From Archangium sp. (lineage in GTDB: Bacteria; Myxococcota; Myxococcia; Myxococcales; Myxococcaceae): a DNA stretch of 64,000 nt. The position numbers and the translations under genes were made by a program. The number at the start of each line of letters is the position of its first letter. Within the stretch, counting starts at the first letter, position 1. The DNA lies in the NCBI GenBank assembly GCA_022843845.1, contig JALHMW010000027.1:1-64000 (forward strand), written 5' to 3'. Positions 1 through 9,622 of this stretch are shown here, piece after piece. The notes beneath the pieces were generated by a model. The model did not search any database, was not told where the DNA came from, and was given only the letters and a program-made list of their open reading frames with translations.

Positions 1-89
1 CGATCGCCACGGGGCCTCCGCTGCAAGGTCTGCAGCGAAGAGATCATGTCGCCCCCAAAGCGTCGATCCTCGCTAAGCGATCAACTCTC

Positions 90-1427
90 CTACTGATTCA
101 AAGCGATCGGTGTCCTAGCGATGAGCGCCTTCAACGCCGGGTCTTCGGAAGCAGCTGGTGGCTCGATGTCATCTTCGGTCAGCGAGTCTGAGGCGCCGTC
201 GAACAGCCGGTCTTGTAGGTCGTCTTCGGCTTCGGTCTCCTCGACGCCTGCTCGAGTACGAAGCGCGCGGAGCGCCGCGTGTGGACTCGAGGCGACGCAG
301 CGCATGAGCGCCAACGTTCCCCAGAAATTGAGGCGCTGTCGCTTACCGTCACCATTCGCTGACTCGACCACGCTGGCGCAGTAGTCGAGCACCGCCTCGA
401 AGAAGCGCTCCCACTCACCGGTGAGCTTGTAGGTGAGCTCGCCTGTCTGCCGGTCAGGGAAGATGGAGCCTTCTTTCCACTCTGCGATGTCTGGGCGACG
501 GCGCTGAACGAAGTGGAGCCCCAGCCGTTCGCGCAGCTTCGTCCGCTCATCACCTACGGCCGACTCGATGCTCGCGAATGCGGGGTCGAGCAAGCCGAGG
601 AGCCGGTAGAACGCTGCGTCGTCGCCTGAGTGTGGCGTCGCGGTGAGGAGCACCAGGTGGCGACTCGGCTCGGCGGCGAGTTCCTTGAGCAGCGAGTACC
701 GTTGATGGCGACCCTGACCAGTGGCTGCGCAGGTGTGGGCCTCGTCGACGATGACGAAGTGGGGGCAAGCGCGGACGAAGTCGGCTCGCCGACGGTCGCT
801 CTTGATGTAGTCGAGGCTGACCACCGTGTACGGGTACTGCGTGAAGATGCTCTCCGTCGGGGGAAGCCCGCGCTCGAGTCTGGTCGCGCTCGATGCGGTC
901 ACGGCTACCGCGTGGAGATGAAAGCGGTTCTCGAGCTCGGTCACCCATTGGTCAACCAGGTGCGGTGGGCAGAGCACCGCAACGCGCTCGACATCTCCGC
1001 GATCAATGAGCTCGCGGGCAATGAGCGCCGCCTCGATGGTCTTTCCGACACCGACGTCGTCAGCGATGAGCAGTCGCACCGTGTCTTGCTTGAGCGCCAT
1101 CAGCAGCGGCACCAATTGGTAGGCGCGCGGGGTCACCGAGATTTGCCCAAAGCCACGGAACGGACCGGCTCCACGCCGCATCGACAACAGCAGCGCGTCC
1201 CTCAGGAGCAACGCCCCGTCGTGCCCTGACTTCTGTTGTGGGGACGGCTGGGGGAAGGTGGCCTCTGTCACCGGCACCGGCTCGATGCCCAGGTTCAGCC
1301 AGGTCGTGTCTTCCTCGGAGCCCGACAGAGGCCGCACCTTGATGGTCTCCGCGGTGCTCCCCGTCAGTACGATCCACTCGCGGCCCCGCGCTCGAACGAG
1401 GCTTCCAGGAGAGAACGTCGTCGTCAT
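90..1427 (-). CDS. DrmD-like SNF2-family helicase, C-terminally truncated
   Basis: This 445-residue protein carries the first lobe of an SF2/SNF2 helicase: Walker A ADDVGVGKT (residues 122-130), a typical CPPHLVDQW stretch near 153, and the DEAH box in VIVDEAHTC (228-231). These blocks resemble DrmD, the SNF2-like helicase of DISARM phage defence. Family members run to about 1000 residues with a second lobe ending in an arginine-finger motif; here the reading frame stops at base 90 with no second lobe, and no other minus-strand frame in the remaining 89 bases continues it convincingly. It is therefore likely a truncated remnant or a frameshifted gene cut by the window edge. The start lies one base after the stop of the upstream helicase gene, so the two are translationally coupled. 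DNA-dependent ATPase function is known for the family; whether this form is active is doubtful. Confidence 0.75.
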   Translation of the reverse strand: MTTTFSPGSLVRARGREWIVLTGSTAETIKVRPLSGSEEDTTWLNLGIEPVPVTEATFPQPSPQQKSGHDGALLLRDALLLSMRRGAGPFRGFGQISVTPRAYQLVPLLMALKQDTVRLLIADDVGVGKTIEAALIARELIDRGDVERVAVLCPPHLVDQWVTELENRFHLHAVAVTASSATRLERGLPPTESIFTQYPYTVVSLDYIKSDRRRADFVRACPHFVIVDEAHTCAATGQGRHQRYSLLKELAAEPSRHLVLLTATPHSGDDAAFYRLLGLLDPAFASIESAVGDERTKLRERLGLHFVQRRRPDIAEWKEGSIFPDRQTGELTYKLTGEWERFFEAVLDYCASVVESANGDGKRQRLNFWGTLALMRCVASSPHAALRALRTRAGVEETEAEDDLQDRLFDGASDSLTEDDIEPPAASEDPALKALIARTPIALNQ

Positions 1428-1428
1428 G

Positions 1429-4400
1429 TCAGTGCCCCAGGATCTTGGTCAGACGAGCGAACGCGTCGCTCCACGTGCTCTCGTCGGTGCCGAAGTGAAT
1501 GTGTTCGAAGCCCTGGTCAGCGAGCTTCGAGGTGTCGGCCGATTCGAGCGTCGCCAGCACGTAGTGGTCGCGCCACACGAGCGGCAGGTTGTTCAGAAGC
1601 TGTGCATCGGGCCGAGGCAACTTCCGGGCGTCGGCCTGCGCAAGCCAACGGGCCAGCACGTCGTCGTTGCTCTGCGACGGCAGGGGCATCGGCGGCGTTG
1701 CTGAGGCGGGGTGCACCGTCGCCTGCGACAAGCGGAGCAGAATGTCTCGTGCCTTCGGATCTCGCCGGTCGAGGAGCTCGTGCTCCGGCTGGTTAAAGTA
1801 CGACATCAGGCAGCGGTAGCACGCGGCCACACACTCATTGCCCGGCGCATCTTCGAAGGCAGGCAGCTTCTCGGTGTCGAAGTGCAGCAGCTTGAGGGCC
1901 CGCTTCGCCACGATCGCCAGTGCGCCGGGGTCGGCAATCAATCGGCTCAACACACCAGCGCCACCCTCGGTGGCCTCGTAGAAGAGGAAGCCGAGCCGGT
2001 CTTCTTTCGTCGGCATCGGCTCGCCGAGCAGCTCGCTCTCTTCGACCTGGTACTCGGTCTGAATGCCTCGCAGCAGCGCGTGCTGCACCGTCGCCATGGT
2101 CTTCAGCTCGAGCTCTTCCTCGTGGAGACGCAGATGCAGCGCGTTCTTCCGATCCTCAACGCTGGGGACAATGAGCTGCGGCTTGACGCGCGTGTCGTCG
2201 CCTCCCGGCTCCGTGTCTTCCTTCGCCCACGTGCCGGTGAGAGGGTCGATGTAGAAGCCGTAGACCTTCTTGTGCGCCCGGCGACGGAGCCCGAGGTTGA
2301 GCCTGGTGATGGTTGCGCCGGCGCCGTAGACAAGCGTTGCCGCCGGCCCATCACTCGTACTGGCGGTCCCATCGCGGCGGTCATAGTTCGGCCCACGCTT
2401 CGCCCACTCGAAGGTCGTGCGTAGGTCAAAGCCGCGTCGCTGCCGTTCCTCGTCGTTCGCGGTGATGCGTTCGGCTGGCTTGGTCGCAACGTTCTCGATG
2501 CGGAAGATGTCGTTGACGTTCTCATCGCCCAGCGGTGCCTTGCAGTGATGGCACAGCGAAGCATCGGGACTGAAATGACCTGCGCCACATGCAGCGCAGA
2601 GCCGAGCGTGTTGCGTGGGGAGCTTCGCTTCCGAGGTGTTTCGGTCGGGCCCGAGGGAGAGCAGGGCACGCACGACGCGGTACGCACGACCCTCGTGATA
2701 GACGAGACTGTTCGGTCCAAACTCCGACAGCCCGAGGAACCGCGGGCGCTGAAGGTACGCATCTTTGCTCCGCGCCTCCGAGCCTGGGATGAACGCCATC
2801 AACGGCAGACGCGGGAAGTTGTACCCAGGGAGGAAGCCCTCGGTCGCGAGGTAGCGGTACGTGTAAAAGTCGCTCGAGTTCTTCTCTGAGCCCTGCTCGA
2901 GGAGCTTGATCTGGTTGAAGGCCTGGTTGTGGCGCGTCCGAGCCGCGTCTTTGTCGATGGGCCTTGCGGAGTGGTCATCCATCACCCTGCGGGCGTCGTC
3001 GCGCTGCTTCTCAGCGGCGAGCATGAGGTCTCGCCACCGGTTGAACGCGCGGTTGAAGGCCTCGTGGGCGCTCTTGGCGATCGCGCGCGCGAACTCTGGC
3101 GTCGACGTGAACCAGGGCGCAGCTGCAGGGGTCAGGTCACCCTCGAGCATCTCGAGCACGTGCTCGATGCGGGGAATCGCGTCGGTGGCAACCTGTGGGA
3201 GCACCAGCGCCGCCGCGAGGTCGTCGCGGAGTGGGCGGTTCGGTTGTCCCAGTTGAAGGAGCTTGGCAATTTCAGGGGAGAGGACCTGACCGCTGGAGGC
3301 GAGCCAGATGGCGTGAAGGTGACTCTCGACCAGGTCCTGGTTCGCGAGGTCGAGCACCGGCGCACGCACGTGCCCGTGCACCATGCCCCGCGGCTCTCGG
3401 AAGAAGTACTGGTCGTGAGGGCTCTGGGCTGAGCAATACGTGACGACCAACGCCGCTTGGCCGCTGCGTCCAGCTCGGCCGCTCCGCTGGGCGTAGTTCG
3501 CTGGCGTCGGCGGTACGTTGCGCAGGTACACCGTGTTGAGCGCGGAGATGTCGACGCCGAGCTCCATCGTGGGGCTGCAGAACAGGACTGGGAGGAACCG
3601 GGCCGGTTCGCCAATCTCCATGAGCCGCGCCTTGTTCTCCGCCAGCTCGCCCGTGGCCTTGTCGTCGAAGCGGAAGCGCTTCTCGCGGACGACGCGCTTC
3701 TCCTGATCGACCTGCGCCGTGTGCTCGCGTGCCTCGTAACCGAAGAGTGGGTGGCCAGGTTGGCGCAGCACCTTCGCCAAGGTCTCGTACAGCGCCTGGA
3801 AGTACGCGTTGGCGCGGGTCGTCACCGCGTTGGCCCGCTTGAAGAGCACCACGTCTTCGTTCAACCGCCAGCCCATGGAGTCTTCGAACGCGGTCGGTTC
3901 CTGGGCCACGAACCCATAGGCCCCGCCGGCGGCTTCGAGCATCCCCTTGATGAGCTCGTCGATGTCCTTGCCCTTCAGGTTTCGGACGCCGCTTTGGTCG
4001 CCCCACACTGCGTTCGACTTGAGCGTGCGCCCGAGAAGGCTGCGCGAGCCACCCCGCACCAACAGGTCCTCATCGCGCAACGTGTTGCTGCGGCGCTGCG
4101 GGGCATCCACCATCATCCATCGGGACCGGCGCGGCTTCTCGTCGAGGCTGAAGCCCCACGGCGCTCGCAGTCGGGTGTGGGAGCTACTCAGCAGTTGCTC
4201 GACCGTCGTCGACTCCAGCACGCGGCTCTTCACCGCCATGCCCTGCCGGAGCGTGTCGAAGAGAATTCGATAGGCCTTCTCGCGAACCTCGGGGCTCGCC
4301 TTCTGCAAGAGGTCCGGGGCGTTCGTGAACTCCGCTTCATCTGCGCAGAACGCCGCGAGTTCGATGTAGTCGACCTTCATGAGGCCGAGCTGCTCGAGGT

Positions 4401-6621
4401 TCGGGTTGGTGTAACGCCAGCCCCGCCGTTGGTCGAACCACACGCGATAGGCGAGCACGTCGCGAAGCGTCGCGCCGGCGTCGAGCAGAGGGGCGCCCTT
4501 GAGGCCGACGTCCTGGAGCCATTCGACCTTCACCTGTGGAGAAGGCAGGTCGAAGCCGAGCGACTGTTGCTGCGCCTGGCCCAACTCGCTGCTGCGCAGG
4601 CCCTTCGTGCCAGCGGCGTCCAGCGCACCAAGGAACCCAGCGCGCACGAGGCTGACGAAGAGGAAGTCGTTGAAGTGACCAGCCTGGAGCGCGGCGTCCT
4701 GTCGGTTGTCGGTGAAGCCGAGGAGCTTGCGTTGGTGCTCCTTGAGCTCTGCATCCGCACCGTGCATCCACTGCAGCACCGAGTGGGTGAGCACCGTCGT
4801 CGCAGAGCTGCGACCTTCTGCAGAAAGGGAGGCGAGCCGGTTTCTGTCGCGTGCTGAGCTCGAGATGGTGTCTCGGCAGCGCACGCAGAAGCGAAACTTG
4901 CCGGGCAGAAACCACGCGGTGTGCCCTGAGCCGGTGACGCCGCTGGGCTCGACGTCGAACTTCTGTGCGCGTGCGGGCCGCCAGTTCGACTTGAGTTTGC
5001 CTTTGCCCTGCGCATCGAAGTCGAGCCAGGTCTCGGGGTACTGCTCGTCGAGGTCCGCGAAGTCGAAGTCGTCGTTCGAGTGGAGTGTGAGGAAGCCAAC
5101 TTGCACACCGTCGTCGGCGGCTTTCGTGTCAGTGGTGTCTTCGTCGTCGGGCTTTCCGGGCGGCACGTCGTCGATGGTGCGCGCCTTGAATTGCCATCGC
5201 CCCTCTTCTGAGAGGTACTTCACGGGGTGATATTCGTGACCGCAGGTGCGACAGAAGTGGAGCGGGTAGAGACGCTTCGTTGCGTCCTTCGGAAGAAACT
5301 GCTGCCCGTCGATCGTGACGACGCGATGGCCTGCAGGCTCGAGTGTCGAATAGGCGAGTCCTGCGCCAGAAATGAACTGGTGCAGCTTGAAACCGAAGAA
5401 GCTGCGCTCATTTCCTTTGCCGGTGCGGTGATGCTCAGGAGTGCTCGAGACGAGCAGGAGGTCTCGGAGTGCGGTCGTGCAAATGTCGACGGGTCGTCCT
5501 GATGCTTTGCTGAGCCGCTCCGCCGCGTCGGTAAGCGTCGAGGGCCGTGCACGCACCCACTGCTTGTCGGTTTCTGAAGCGGGCGTGACACCGAGGTTGG
5601 TCTCAACCCAAATCGCCAGTGGGTGCTCTGCGATTTCGGCATCGGTGCACGTCGGCGAGAGCGGCTTCTCGAGCGACTTGGCCAGGAGCGGGACGACGGT
5701 TTCGGCGTTGAGCTTTCGGTTGGTGGCCCGGTCGAGCGTCTCGCTCACCACGCTCAGTGGCGAGATATCTGCGGCAAAGAGCCGGGAGGCGACGTGCGCG
5801 ACCACCGCGTTCTTGTCTTTCTGGCTGCCCTCGCTGGCCATGGTTGCCGAGGTGCCGACGCATTGGAGTCGATCCGGTGACAGGCGCTCACGGACGCGGC
5901 GGACCAGCAGCGCGACGTCAGCTCCCTGGCGGCCGCGGTAGGTGTGGAGCTCGTCGAGCACGAGGAACCGAAGCCCCGCGCAATTCGCCATCACCTTGCG
6001 GTCGACTTCGTCCTGCCGAGTCATCAGCAGCTCGAGCATCATGAAGTTGGTGAGCAGGATGTCGGGCGGGTTGTCGGCGACCTTCTGGCGGTCGTCTTCC
6101 TCGTCGTTACCGGTGTAGCGCGCGTACGTGACGGGGGCGCCATCGGCCTTGCCAAGGTACTTCTCGAGCTCCTCGAGCTGGCTGTTGGCCAGCGCGTTCA
6201 TCGGGTACACGACGATGGCGCGCGTGCGCTTGCGCGGGTCTTTCTTCTTCTCCGCGAGCGCTGCGTTGATGATGGGAATGAAGAAGCAGAGCGACTTGCC
6301 GGAGCCAGTGCCGGTGGTGACGACGTAGCTGCCTCCCTTGCTCGCGAGGGCGATGGCTTGCTCTTGGTGTTTGAAGAGGGTGAGCCCTTTGAAGATCTTG
6401 GCGCACTCGGGCTCGAGATCGCCGGCAGCGACGAAGTCAGAGACCCCGCGGCTCTTCAGATAGTTGGGGTTGATCTGAATGAGCGGCTCAGGCCAGTACC
6501 GCTTGCTGTCGTAGATCTCGCGGATCTGCGTCGCGATGTCCGGAGCGTGAATCGTCGTGAACGACGTCGCGAACTTCTCGTAGTCCTCAACGACGGTGTC
6601 TCTGAGCGAAAAAACGTCCAT
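1429..6621 (-). CDS. DEAD-type helicase with DUF1998 domain (DrmA/DrmB- or DruE-like defence helicase)
   Basis: A 1730-residue defence-type helicase. Visible features are Walker A GTGSGKS near residue 105, a DELH box in LVLDELHTYRGRQGAD near 225, a second lobe with SPTMELGVDIS and QRSGRAGRSG, several paired-cysteine zinc sites (FCRTCGHEYH, FCVRCRD, LCAACG with CHHC), and a C-terminal DUF1998 region with EGGAGVL and CYRCLMSYFNQPEH. In DISARM these activities are split between DrmA (helicase) and DrmB (DUF1998); here they are in one chain, an arrangement also seen in Druantia DruE and MrfA-type helicases, so the subfamily is not certain. I chose the ATG at 6621 over the GTG at 6633 because it has GGAGG and GGGAGGG upstream. 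It follows mcrC after about 80 bases and leads into the DrmD-like gene. Confidence 0.85.
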   Translation of the reverse strand: MDVFSLRDTVVEDYEKFATSFTTIHAPDIATQIREIYDSKRYWPEPLIQINPNYLKSRGVSDFVAAGDLEPECAKIFKGLTLFKHQEQAIALASKGGSYVVTTGTGSGKSLCFFIPIINAALAEKKKDPRKRTRAIVVYPMNALANSQLEELEKYLGKADGAPVTYARYTGNDEEDDRQKVADNPPDILLTNFMMLELLMTRQDEVDRKVMANCAGLRFLVLDELHTYRGRQGADVALLVRRVRERLSPDRLQCVGTSATMASEGSQKDKNAVVAHVASRLFAADISPLSVVSETLDRATNRKLNAETVVPLLAKSLEKPLSPTCTDAEIAEHPLAIWVETNLGVTPASETDKQWVRARPSTLTDAAERLSKASGRPVDICTTALRDLLLVSSTPEHHRTGKGNERSFFGFKLHQFISGAGLAYSTLEPAGHRVVTIDGQQFLPKDATKRLYPLHFCRTCGHEYHPVKYLSEEGRWQFKARTIDDVPPGKPDDEDTTDTKAADDGVQVGFLTLHSNDDFDFADLDEQYPETWLDFDAQGKGKLKSNWRPARAQKFDVEPSGVTGSGHTAWFLPGKFRFCVRCRDTISSSARDRNRLASLSAEGRSSATTVLTHSVLQWMHGADAELKEHQRKLLGFTDNRQDAALQAGHFNDFLFVSLVRAGFLGALDAAGTKGLRSSELGQAQQQSLGFDLPSPQVKVEWLQDVGLKGAPLLDAGATLRDVLAYRVWFDQRRGWRYTNPNLEQLGLMKVDYIELAAFCADEAEFTNAPDLLQKASPEVREKAYRILFDTLRQGMAVKSRVLESTTVEQLLSSSHTRLRAPWGFSLDEKPRRSRWMMVDAPQRRSNTLRDEDLLVRGGSRSLLGRTLKSNAVWGDQSGVRNLKGKDIDELIKGMLEAAGGAYGFVAQEPTAFEDSMGWRLNEDVVLFKRANAVTTRANAYFQALYETLAKVLRQPGHPLFGYEAREHTAQVDQEKRVVREKRFRFDDKATGELAENKARLMEIGEPARFLPVLFCSPTMELGVDISALNTVYLRNVPPTPANYAQRSGRAGRSGQAALVVTYCSAQSPHDQYFFREPRGMVHGHVRAPVLDLANQDLVESHLHAIWLASSGQVLSPEIAKLLQLGQPNRPLRDDLAAALVLPQVATDAIPRIEHVLEMLEGDLTPAAAPWFTSTPEFARAIAKSAHEAFNRAFNRWRDLMLAAEKQRDDARRVMDDHSARPIDKDAARTRHNQAFNQIKLLEQGSEKNSSDFYTYRYLATEGFLPGYNFPRLPLMAFIPGSEARSKDAYLQRPRFLGLSEFGPNSLVYHEGRAYRVVRALLSLGPDRNTSEAKLPTQHARLCAACGAGHFSPDASLCHHCKAPLGDENVNDIFRIENVATKPAERITANDEERQRRGFDLRTTFEWAKRGPNYDRRDGTASTSDGPAATLVYGAGATITRLNLGLRRRAHKKVYGFYIDPLTGTWAKEDTEPGGDDTRVKPQLIVPSVEDRKNALHLRLHEEELELKTMATVQHALLRGIQTEYQVEESELLGEPMPTKEDRLGFLFYEATEGGAGVLSRLIADPGALAIVAKRALKLLHFDTEKLPAFEDAPGNECVAACYRCLMSYFNQPEHELLDRRDPKARDILLRLSQATVHPASATPPMPLPSQSNDDVLARWLAQADARKLPRPDAQLLNNLPLVWRDHYVLATLESADTSKLADQGFEHIHFGTDESTWSDAFARLTKILGH

Positions 6622-6700
6622 GGTCCCTCCCACCTCCTCGAGCGTAACCCAGCGTCCTCACTGGGAGTTCACTTTCCTCCGGACGCTATGAACTCACGTG

Positions 6701-7897
6701 TCACACCCGTCGTTCGTGATCATCGCGCCTGAGGTTCTCCGCGAACGCGATGCCGTTCAACCTCCAGTTTGCGAGGCTTCGACCGGACGTCTCGAACTCC
6801 ACGAGATGCACGTGCACCGTGCGGCCCGTCGGGCTCGGAAGCGCGAAGGTTCGAAGGTCACGCACCTGCCCAGCGGGAAAGACCAGCACGGCCTGGGTGA
6901 CGCCCGTGAGATGACAGTACGCGAGCATCTGATCGATGTTCGAAGGCGAAACGTCGCTCTTGTACTTGGCGTCGATCACGACGCCTTCGAGCCCGGGTCG
7001 GCGGAGAAAGCAGTCGAGGATCAGCTGGCCCCGAGTCGACGGTGCGTTGTGGCCGGCAAGGCGTGTGTACATGACGGGCACCTTCGCCTCGGCGTCGAGG
7101 CCTGCGTCCCGGAGAGCCTTCACCACCGCCTTCTCGAACAGCGAATCGAGCCGAACGAGGAATCCCAGGCCCCGCTCGTCTTCGCCAGTGCTGACGCCGG
7201 CCTCGTGCAGAATCAGCCGCGCGAGGGCGCACGCCGAGCCGAATGGGAGTTCGTCACGCTCGAGTGGTCGCCGTCCTGCCAAGAGATCTGGGTCGATCGC
7301 TGGAGGCACCTCGGCGAACACGGCCTCGAGGTCGCCGTGCACGCCGCCGACCGCGCGTCGCATCAGCTGATCTCGTCGAATGAGCTGAAGTGCCGCTGCG
7401 AAGAGTTGGTTCAGTGGCGTCTTTGGCAGTCGCTCCCAGACGACACACGGAGTGCGAGACAGGTCACCGCCGGCGCGCGACAAGGCCGCGAAGTCGATCG
7501 ACCCCCGAATGGTTGAGGAGCGAGTCGGCACCCGTCGGTAGCGTCGACGAATCCCGTGGGCTCCTGCCACCGCCAGGAGCTCACGAACGAAGAGAACTGC
7601 GAGGGCCTCGCCAACATCTCCATCGTCGCCCACGTCGTCGAGCTGGCGAACGTTCTTCAGGTCCGAGAGCGAGGGGTCCACGTAGCTCGCCCACGAGAGC
7701 AGGCACGCCGCGGGCGCCTTCTTCGAACGAATGGCGAGCGTGGTTCCAGACGGAAGTCGGAGATGACCGACCACACCCCAGACGGCCACGCCGGCCTCCC
7801 GCCACTGAAGGCTGCCTCGAAGCAGGCGCGCGAGGTGTGCGCGATCCTCGCCCGTGATCTCAAAGGGTGTGCCTTCCTCGACCACGCGAACCGTCAT
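6701..7897 (-). CDS. mcrC: McrC-like nuclease subunit of a McrBC-type restriction system
   Basis: A 398-residue McrC-family protein. The N-terminal half has the McrC-type beta-rich segment with LPSGTTLAIRSKK; the C-terminal half has the PD-(D/E)XK nuclease core, with LILDCFLRR supplying the acidic residue and VVIDAKYKS the D-x-K element. McrC is the endonuclease that is driven by the McrB GTPase ring and cleaves DNA carrying modified cytosines. The start codon overlaps the stop of mcrB by four bases (ATGA), the normal McrB-McrC arrangement, so the pair is almost certainly co-expressed. The length is within the usual range for McrC and no disruption is seen. Target modification cannot be told from the sequence. 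Confidence 0.9.
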   Translation of the reverse strand: MTVRVVEEGTPFEITGEDRAHLARLLRGSLQWREAGVAVWGVVGHLRLPSGTTLAIRSKKAPAACLLSWASYVDPSLSDLKNVRQLDDVGDDGDVGEALAVLFVRELLAVAGAHGIRRRYRRVPTRSSTIRGSIDFAALSRAGGDLSRTPCVVWERLPKTPLNQLFAAALQLIRRDQLMRRAVGGVHGDLEAVFAEVPPAIDPDLLAGRRPLERDELPFGSACALARLILHEAGVSTGEDERGLGFLVRLDSLFEKAVVKALRDAGLDAEAKVPVMYTRLAGHNAPSTRGQLILDCFLRRPGLEGVVIDAKYKSDVSPSNIDQMLAYCHLTGVTQAVLVFPAGQVRDLRTFALPSPTGRTVHVHLVEFETSGRSLANWRLNGIAFAENLRRDDHERRV

Positions 7898-9567
7898 TCC
7901 GCGGTTTCCTCATCTTCGGAAAGCGCCATCGCGACGGCTGCCTTCCACTGCGTGGCCGCCTCTTTCAGCGCGTCAGCGTCGCCAAAGAAGTACTCCTCGA
8001 GGAGAGGGCGAACGTCGAGAGACCACACCTGGTCGAAGGTGCCTGTCGAATTCGGGTCCAGCGTTCCTCCGAGAAAATAGCTGTGGCCGAGGACATGTTC
8101 GCGGTCGAGGCGTTTCGCGAGCCAGTCGTTGAACTCGGCAAGCACGATCGCGCCGCCGTTCCCCAGCGTCGTGTCGCCGTGAACCTGCTCGATGATCTCG
8201 GGATTCGGATCCACGCGAACGAACCCGAACCGACGCCGGAGCGCGTAGTCGACCAGAGCAACGCTGCGGTCCACGGAGTTCATCGTGCCGATGATCACCA
8301 GGTTCGACGGCACGACGAGCTCGCCGCCTCCAGGCAGCGTGACCGGCTCGTCGCGGTACTCGAGGGCGTACAGCAGCTCGCCGAAGATCCGGGCGGGGTC
8401 GCCACGATTCACCTCGTCGATCACCAACACGTAGAACGAGTTCGGGTCGTTCTTCGCGTCCTCGACGATCCGCAAGAACGGCCCCTTGCCAAGTGCGTAG
8501 CGGAGCTCGGTCTTCGTCAGGTCAGGCTTGAGCCCCTGAATGAAGTCCTCGTAGCTGTAGCTCGGGTGGAACTGCACGATGCGGAACTGGCCTTCGCTTC
8601 CGCCCTCGTTGTCTCCGGTGAGTACCCGTGCGACTGCCTTCGCGACGTGCGTCTTCCCCGTCCCGGGCGGGCCGTAGAGGATGAGGTTTCGCTTCGTCGA
8701 GACGGAAGGCGTCGCGCCCAGGTCAGGCCTGATGCGCTCGTGGAGGGCGTTGACGAGGGTGTCGCCCAACAAGCGCCGGAGTGGGTCAAGAGTCACTGGC
8801 CCGGTCCGCACGACCGGCGCTGACGGTCTGGGCGTGGTCGCGGCACCCTCGACCACCACGTCTGCGTAGGAGGAGGGGAAGCTCTTGATGTCCCACGTTG
8901 GTTTCTCTTCCTTCAGACGCTGACGACCCGCGTCCGTGATGCGCCACTGACCCGAGTCGACGTTCTGGGCGTGACCGTCCTTGCTGAGCTCCGAAAGCGT
9001 CCAGTTTGCGCGGAACTTCCAGACCACCATTCCCGAGGGTACCTTTCGGAAGTCCCCGGGCAGCAACTTGTCTTTCAGTAGCTCTCCAACCACCTCCAGG
9101 AGTTCCTTGCGTCGAGACTTGCCGGTGGCAAGAGCCTCGAGCATCGGTAAAACGAGCGCGCGCATGGGGGTGGCGCTGACACGCTCCGTTGGTACCAGCG
9201 GGTCGCCATGCTCTCGAGCGGGGGCCAGGGTGAACGAGGGGATCTCGATCGCATCGTTCACATGCGCCGTCATGTACGTCTTGCCAAGGGGCGTGAGCGC
9301 CCAGGTGCCGGACTCGCCCTCGATGAAGCCACGTGCCTTCAGCTCGTAGCGCGAGAACCCGAACCGCCCCCGGCTCTTGAGCTGGTCGAGGTCGTCCTTC
9401 GAGATCTTGCCGTCGACGAGCCTTCGCACCTCGGCTTCGACATCCTTCTTCTTCGCTGAGCCGCCGAGTCGGTGGACCGCCAGGAGGATCGGAAACGCCA
9501 GCAACCGGTGCGCGGCGCTCATTCCCTGAATGCGCTGATGGAGTTTGTCGACGGTTGGGTCGGCCAT
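7894..9567 (-). CDS. mcrB: McrB-like AAA+ GTPase with N-terminal winged-helix (Mrr-N-like) domains
   Basis: A 557-residue AAA+ motor of the McrB family. The C-terminal half contains Walker A GPPGTGKT (299-306), Walker B VLVIDEVNRGD (390-400), the McrB sensor-type motif MNSVDRS (429-435; the usual form is MNTADRS) and RRRF (444-447). The N-terminal 230 residues lack a DUF3578-type cytosine reader and instead look like two tandem winged-helix units (about 10-100 and 130-220), similar to the Mrr N-terminal domain, so target recognition probably differs from E. coli McrB. It is the first gene of the four-gene defence block and has its own short upstream gap of 55 bases after the recombinase module. 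The role is a DNA-translocating GTPase partnering McrC. Confidence 0.9.
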   Translation of the reverse strand: MADPTVDKLHQRIQGMSAAHRLLAFPILLAVHRLGGSAKKKDVEAEVRRLVDGKISKDDLDQLKSRGRFGFSRYELKARGFIEGESGTWALTPLGKTYMTAHVNDAIEIPSFTLAPAREHGDPLVPTERVSATPMRALVLPMLEALATGKSRRKELLEVVGELLKDKLLPGDFRKVPSGMVVWKFRANWTLSELSKDGHAQNVDSGQWRITDAGRQRLKEEKPTWDIKSFPSSYADVVVEGAATTPRPSAPVVRTGPVTLDPLRRLLGDTLVNALHERIRPDLGATPSVSTKRNLILYGPPGTGKTHVAKAVARVLTGDNEGGSEGQFRIVQFHPSYSYEDFIQGLKPDLTKTELRYALGKGPFLRIVEDAKNDPNSFYVLVIDEVNRGDPARIFGELLYALEYRDEPVTLPGGGELVVPSNLVIIGTMNSVDRSVALVDYALRRRFGFVRVDPNPEIIEQVHGDTTLGNGGAIVLAEFNDWLAKRLDREHVLGHSYFLGGTLDPNSTGTFDQVWSLDVRPLLEEYFFGDADALKEAATQWKAAVAMALSEDEETAE

Positions 9568-9622
9568 TGCCGGAGGCTATTTCAGGGACACCTCGTTGAC
9601 TCGCCTTCTCGTCTGGGGCGCG

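Noticed and set aside
1-96. Plus-strand open frame running in from the left edge with CKVCSEE and a stop at 94-96
   Set aside because: Only 31 codons, no start visible and no family match; it could be a gene tail but overlaps the DrmD-like frame end and cannot be supported.
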